From positions 102,255 through 166,254 of the forward strand of contig NZ_VEBF01000008.1 of NCBI RefSeq assembly GCF_007676705.1: a DNA stretch of 64,000 bases. The letters are read 5' to 3'. The translations under genes and the position numbers were made by a program. Position 1 is the stretch's first letter. Every line of letters starts with the position of its first letter. The DNA is from Paenibacillus xylanexedens. GTDB taxonomy: Bacteria; Bacillota; Bacilli; Paenibacillales; Paenibacillaceae. Below the pieces are notes generated by a model. That model was not told the origin of the DNA. It saw only the letters and a program-made list of their open reading frames with translations, and did not search any database. Of this stretch, positions 62,829 to 64,000 are shown one piece after another.

Positions 62829-63911
62829 ATGTTGGTATCCGTTAAAAAAGGGATGTTTCTTTGTTTGATTACTGCAATGATTCTGGTGCTCGCAGCGTGT
62901 TCAAGCAACAATGGTGGCAGCGAAGATGCAAATGGCAGCTCACAGCAAGCTGCGGAGAGCAGCGCCACGAATGCAGCAACAAATGGGGAACAAACCGACG
63001 CAGGCGCATCAGCACCTGCTGAAACAACTTACCCGGTAACCGTTTCAAATTATACAACAGAGAACGGCACATGGGTGAAGAAGGATCAAACGTTTGACAA
63101 GGCACCTGAACGAGTAGTTGCCAATACACAAGGTGCAGCCGAGCTGATGATTCGCCTTGGTTTGACAGACAAGCTTGTAGGTGTAGCTGCGTTGTTTGGT
63201 AGTGTACCTGACGATATTGCTGATGAGTTCAAAAAAATCCCTGTGCTGGCTGAAGGTTATGTAGGTAAGGAAGTGACAATAGGCGCTACGCCTGACCTGG
63301 TTGTAGGGCGTGGTGGATTGTTTGAGGATGCGGATTGGGGTGTTGGTACAGTAAGCAGCTTGAATGATATGGGGATTAAAACGTACGTACAAAGCACCAG
63401 TGTTCCTGATGCATCGTTAGATAGTCTGTATCAGGACATTACTGAATTAGGTGAGATATTTAACGTACAAGCGAATGCAGCGGCATATATTGAGACGCTT
63501 AAAGCACGCGAAAATGCCTTGTCGGCCCGAGCTAGCGCTGAAACAATCAACTATGCATCTTTTTCGGATAATGGTGATGGAACCATTGGAATTTACAACG
63601 GAAATGGTGATACGTTTATTGAAAGTGCAATGTCATTAATCAATATGCATAATATGCTGATTAATGAAACCGGCACACTCAGTCTGGAGAAGCTAATCGA
63701 GATTAATCCGGATGCGATGATTATTTCGAGGTATGCAGGTGGTATTGATCCTGAGCAAACGATTGAAAAGCTACTAGCCAACAAGCAGGTGCAAAACATT
63801 AACGCAGTTAAAAACAAGAAAATCTACATTATTGATTTCAACAATTTCTGGGGCTACGGGGACTCCATCTTCACAGGTGTTGAAGGACTCGCTGATGATC
63901 TCGGGTTGTAA
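62829..63911 (+). CDS. Iron-siderophore ABC substrate-binding lipoprotein (FecB-like)
   Basis: The lipobox VLAACSS near residue 22 marks a lipoprotein, and a Ser/Ala/Asn-rich spacer follows. The PF01497-type domain begins at FDKAPERVVANTQGAAELMI, continues with ATPDLVVGRGG and ends with IYIIDFNNFWGYGDSIFTG. The length of 360 is typical. ATG 62829 follows GGGAGAG; the longer frame to 62712 includes the promoter. A Fur-like box upstream fits iron repression. The permease and ATPase genes are not seen before the window ends. Confidence 0.9.
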   Translation: MLVSVKKGMFLCLITAMILVLAACSSNNGGSEDANGSSQQAAESSATNAATNGEQTDAGASAPAETTYPVTVSNYTTENGTWVKKDQTFDKAPERVVANTQGAAELMIRLGLTDKLVGVAALFGSVPDDIADEFKKIPVLAEGYVGKEVTIGATPDLVVGRGGLFEDADWGVGTVSSLNDMGIKTYVQSTSVPDASLDSLYQDITELGEIFNVQANAAAYIETLKARENALSARASAETINYASFSDNGDGTIGIYNGNGDTFIESAMSLINMHNMLINETGTLSLEKLIEINPDAMIISRYAGGIDPEQTIEKLLANKQVQNINAVKNKKIYIIDFNNFWGYGDSIFTGVEGLADDLGL

Positions 63912-64000
63912 ATGAGTACCATTAAAAGTCGCTATTTTGGTATTATCCCCTTTTAGTAGACAAGAGAAAAAAGACATCTGTTAAGATGGACTTAATCTTG

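Overview
The window looks like chromosomal DNA of a low-to-mid GC, spore-forming Firmicute, most probably a Paenibacillus. Supporting signs are strong AGGAGG-type ribosome binding sites, many GTG/TTG starts, YesM/YesN two-component regulation beside an LplB/LplC/LipO-type sugar ABC importer, an SLH-anchored surface enzyme, a GerAB-type germination gene remnant and many AraC, LysR and MarR regulators. No rRNA, tRNA, insertion sequence, phage module or CRISPR array was recognised.

Layout. 1-6.5 kb: end of a beta-glucoside PTS permease, a GH1 6-phospho-beta-glucosidase, an APH-fold kinase, and an AraC regulator divergent from a GH4 glycosidase. 6.6-9.7 kb: a LysR regulator divergent from acetoacetate decarboxylase and a ketopantoate reductase-like gene, with a 193-bp palindromic repeat between them. 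10.5-13.4 kb: cytosine permease and deaminase (codBA) behind what looks like a PyrR-type attenuator. 13.5-21 kb: a minus-strand operon (metallo-hydrolase, HAD phosphatase, binding protein, fused permease, ATPase, second HAD phosphatase) divergent from a SorC-type regulator, possibly for uptake and dephosphorylation of an organophosphate. 21-27 kb: a frameshifted germination permease, a 1349-residue surface protein with two purple-acid-phosphatase-like modules and three SLH domains, and a dead WYL regulator. 27-34 kb: VOC protein, two MarR regulators, DoxX, pirin, a flavin monooxygenase, and a MetX-like hydrolase divergent from a LysR regulator. 34-38 kb: methionine aminopeptidase, a DUF418 membrane protein and three small unknown genes. 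38-41 kb: an ArsR regulator overlapping a four-domain persulfide/CoA-disulfide reductase. 41-51 kb: yesN-yesM divergent from a two-permease, one-binding-protein importer followed by two GH43 enzymes; a second copy of the palindromic repeat sits inside this cluster. 51-56 kb: DinB, a DinG-like helicase, and pdxR divergent from pdxS. 56-64 kb: an AraC-GH39 fusion, a lone CelB-type PTS EIIC, a cytoplasmic GH3 enzyme, and a Fur-box-preceded siderophore-binding lipoprotein.

Most of the window deals with plant-polysaccharide catabolism: sensing by YesMN, AraC and AraC-GH39, uptake by PTS and ABC systems, and hydrolysis by GH1, GH3, GH4, GH39 and GH43 enzymes, with several cre-like boxes. Dead gene remnants (germination permease, WYL regulator, Old Yellow Enzyme, cupin, FecB-like) lie between these blocks, showing continuing turnover.

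The observations most worth following are the two copies of a 192-193 bp palindromic element with compensatory changes in a stem, the PyrR-like attenuator on codBA, the sugar-phosphate-like ABC/HAD/MBL operon, the ArsR plus four-domain persulfide enzyme, and the AraC-GH39 / EIIC-only / GH3 locus. All function calls come from reading motifs; no database search was run.
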